From: Aquisalimonas sp.
GTDB lineage: Bacteria; Pseudomonadota; Gammaproteobacteria; Nitrococcales; Aquisalimonadaceae
DNA length: 6,197 bases
Reading direction: 5' to 3'
Assembly (NCBI GenBank): GCA_007127625.1
Contig: SKYZ01000072.1
Location: forward strand, 1 to 6,197
The translations under genes and the position numbers were made by a program. Below are positions 5,815-6,197 of this stretch, in pieces (the first letter of the stretch is position 1; each line of letters opens with the position of its first letter). The notes below the pieces were generated by a model. The model did not search any database. It saw nothing but the letters and a program-made list of their open reading frames with translations, and had not been told where the DNA came from.

Positions 5815-5928
5815 TTAACCCTGCCGCTGCTTGTGCCGCGGCTCCGTGCAGATGACCCGCACCGTGCCGCCGCGACGAATGATCTTGCAGTTCCTGCAGA
5901 TCTTCTTGACCGAAGCGCGTACCTTCAT
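5815..5928 (-). CDS. rpmJ: 50S ribosomal protein L36
   Basis: The product has 37 residues, [20 protein letters not shown] followed by a tail ending in RHKQRQG, translated directly from 5928 to the TAA at 5815-5817. It is the zinc-binding (C+) form of L36: Cys11, Cys14, Cys27 and His32 make up the CxxC...C...H ribbon. L36 is a small late-assembling large-subunit protein near the peptidyl transferase region. GGAG lies seven bases before the ATG. In E. coli rpmJ is the last gene of the spc operon after secY. Here a promoter candidate in the secY-rpmJ gap suggests it can also be transcribed with the alpha operon. Confidence 0.98.
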   Translation of the reverse strand: MKVRASVKKICRNCKIIRRGGTVRVICTEPRHKQRQG

Positions 5929-5972
5929 GATCGTTCTCCAAAAATCACACCGCCCAGACGCGAAGGGCGCGT

Positions 5973-5981
5973 ACTATATCA
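5973..5981 (-). promoter_or_regulatory. Extended -10 promoter candidate for rpmJ and the alpha operon
   Basis: On the minus strand TGATATAGT contains TATAGT (5973-5978, five of six matches to TATAAT) preceded by TGn (5981-5979). It lies in the secY-rpmJ gap about 45 bases before the rpmJ start. No good -35 box is seen at 16-18 bases. Transcription would begin near 5966 and run through rpmJ to the terminator after rplQ. The predicted leader also holds a CGCCC/GGGCG stem-loop at about 5951-5969. Confidence 0.55.
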
Positions 5982-6031
5982 GATTCGTCGCGAGAATGCG
6001 TCCCCTGATCGCCCCGACTCCGACACCCGGA

Positions 6032-6197
6032 TCAGCGGGGGGCCCCGGAGCGACCGAACGACTTCAGGTTCGACTTCTTCATCAGCGGCTCATACTGGTG
6101 CGACACCAGATGGGACTGCAGCTGCGCCATGAAGTCCATGACCACGATGACGATAATCAGCAGCGAGGTCCCGCCGAAGTAGAACGGCACGTTCCAG
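6032..6197 (-). CDS. secY: Protein translocase subunit SecY, C-terminal end only
   Basis: SecY is the channel-forming inner-membrane subunit of the SecYEG translocon. Only the last 54 residues lie in the window; the gene is cut by the right edge and is not necessarily incomplete in the genome. Visible are the end of the last membrane helix ([20 protein letters not shown], about the first 24 residues) and the cytoplasmic tail with [19 protein letters not shown]. The Phe-Gly-Gly-Thr-Ser-Leu-Leu and Met-Asp residues are typical of SecY. The tail ends SFGRSGAPR, a little longer than the E. coli ending. The stop TGA is at 6032-6034, followed by a 103-base gap before rpmJ. Confidence 0.95.
   Translation of the reverse strand, partial: WNVPFYFGGTSLLIIVIVVMDFMAQLQSHLVSHQYEPLMKKSNLKSFGRSGAPR

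Overview
The window is GC-rich bacterial DNA. It carries the end of the spc ribosomal-protein operon and the alpha operon, in the order secY-rpmJ-rpsM-rpsK-rpsD-rpoA-rplQ, which is the classical proteobacterial order. The S4, S11, alpha and L17 proteins are gammaproteobacterial in length and sequence (S4 is 206 residues, as in E. coli). The malate dehydrogenase is the roughly 327-residue type common in beta- and many non-enteric gammaproteobacteria. I infer a gammaproteobacterium, possibly of the purple-sulfur/halophile group (Chromatiales/Ectothiorhodospiraceae), but the sequence alone does not prove this.

All intact genes lie on the minus strand, so transcription runs from the right end to the left. 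At the right edge is the 3' end of secY (6032-6197). A 103-bp gap follows with an extended -10 promoter, then rpmJ, rpsM, rpsK, rpsD, rpoA and rplQ (5928 down to 2810). These genes are tightly spaced and close with a textbook intrinsic terminator at 2755-2781. The gaps rpsM/rpsK, rpsD/rpoA and rpoA/rplQ each hold a compact GC-rich dyad. The rpmJ/rpsM leader can form competing helices and is where S4 feedback control would be expected.

Beyond the terminator is a probable two-gene unit: a SAM hydroxide adenosyltransferase (DUF62/SAM hydrolase family, 1895-2623) followed by a 90-residue protein resembling the DUF6489 family (1592-1864). The malate dehydrogenase gene mdh (359-1342) comes next and has its own extended -10 promoter. 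At the left edge, on the plus strand, is an FolC-like (folylpolyglutamate synthase) reading frame that loses all family resemblance after about 165 bp. It looks like a truncated remnant converging on mdh.

The least ordinary DNA is non-coding. First, a head-to-head pair of REP-like units (BIME-type) at 264-322 sits between mdh and the folC remnant. Second, an approximately 82-bp imperfect inverted repeat at 1508-1589 has CTAG at both ends and abuts the stop codon of the DUF6489-like gene; it has the form of a very small non-autonomous element (MITE-like). I see no CRISPR array, tRNA, rRNA, phage gene or transposase gene, and nothing that amounts to a new multi-gene system.
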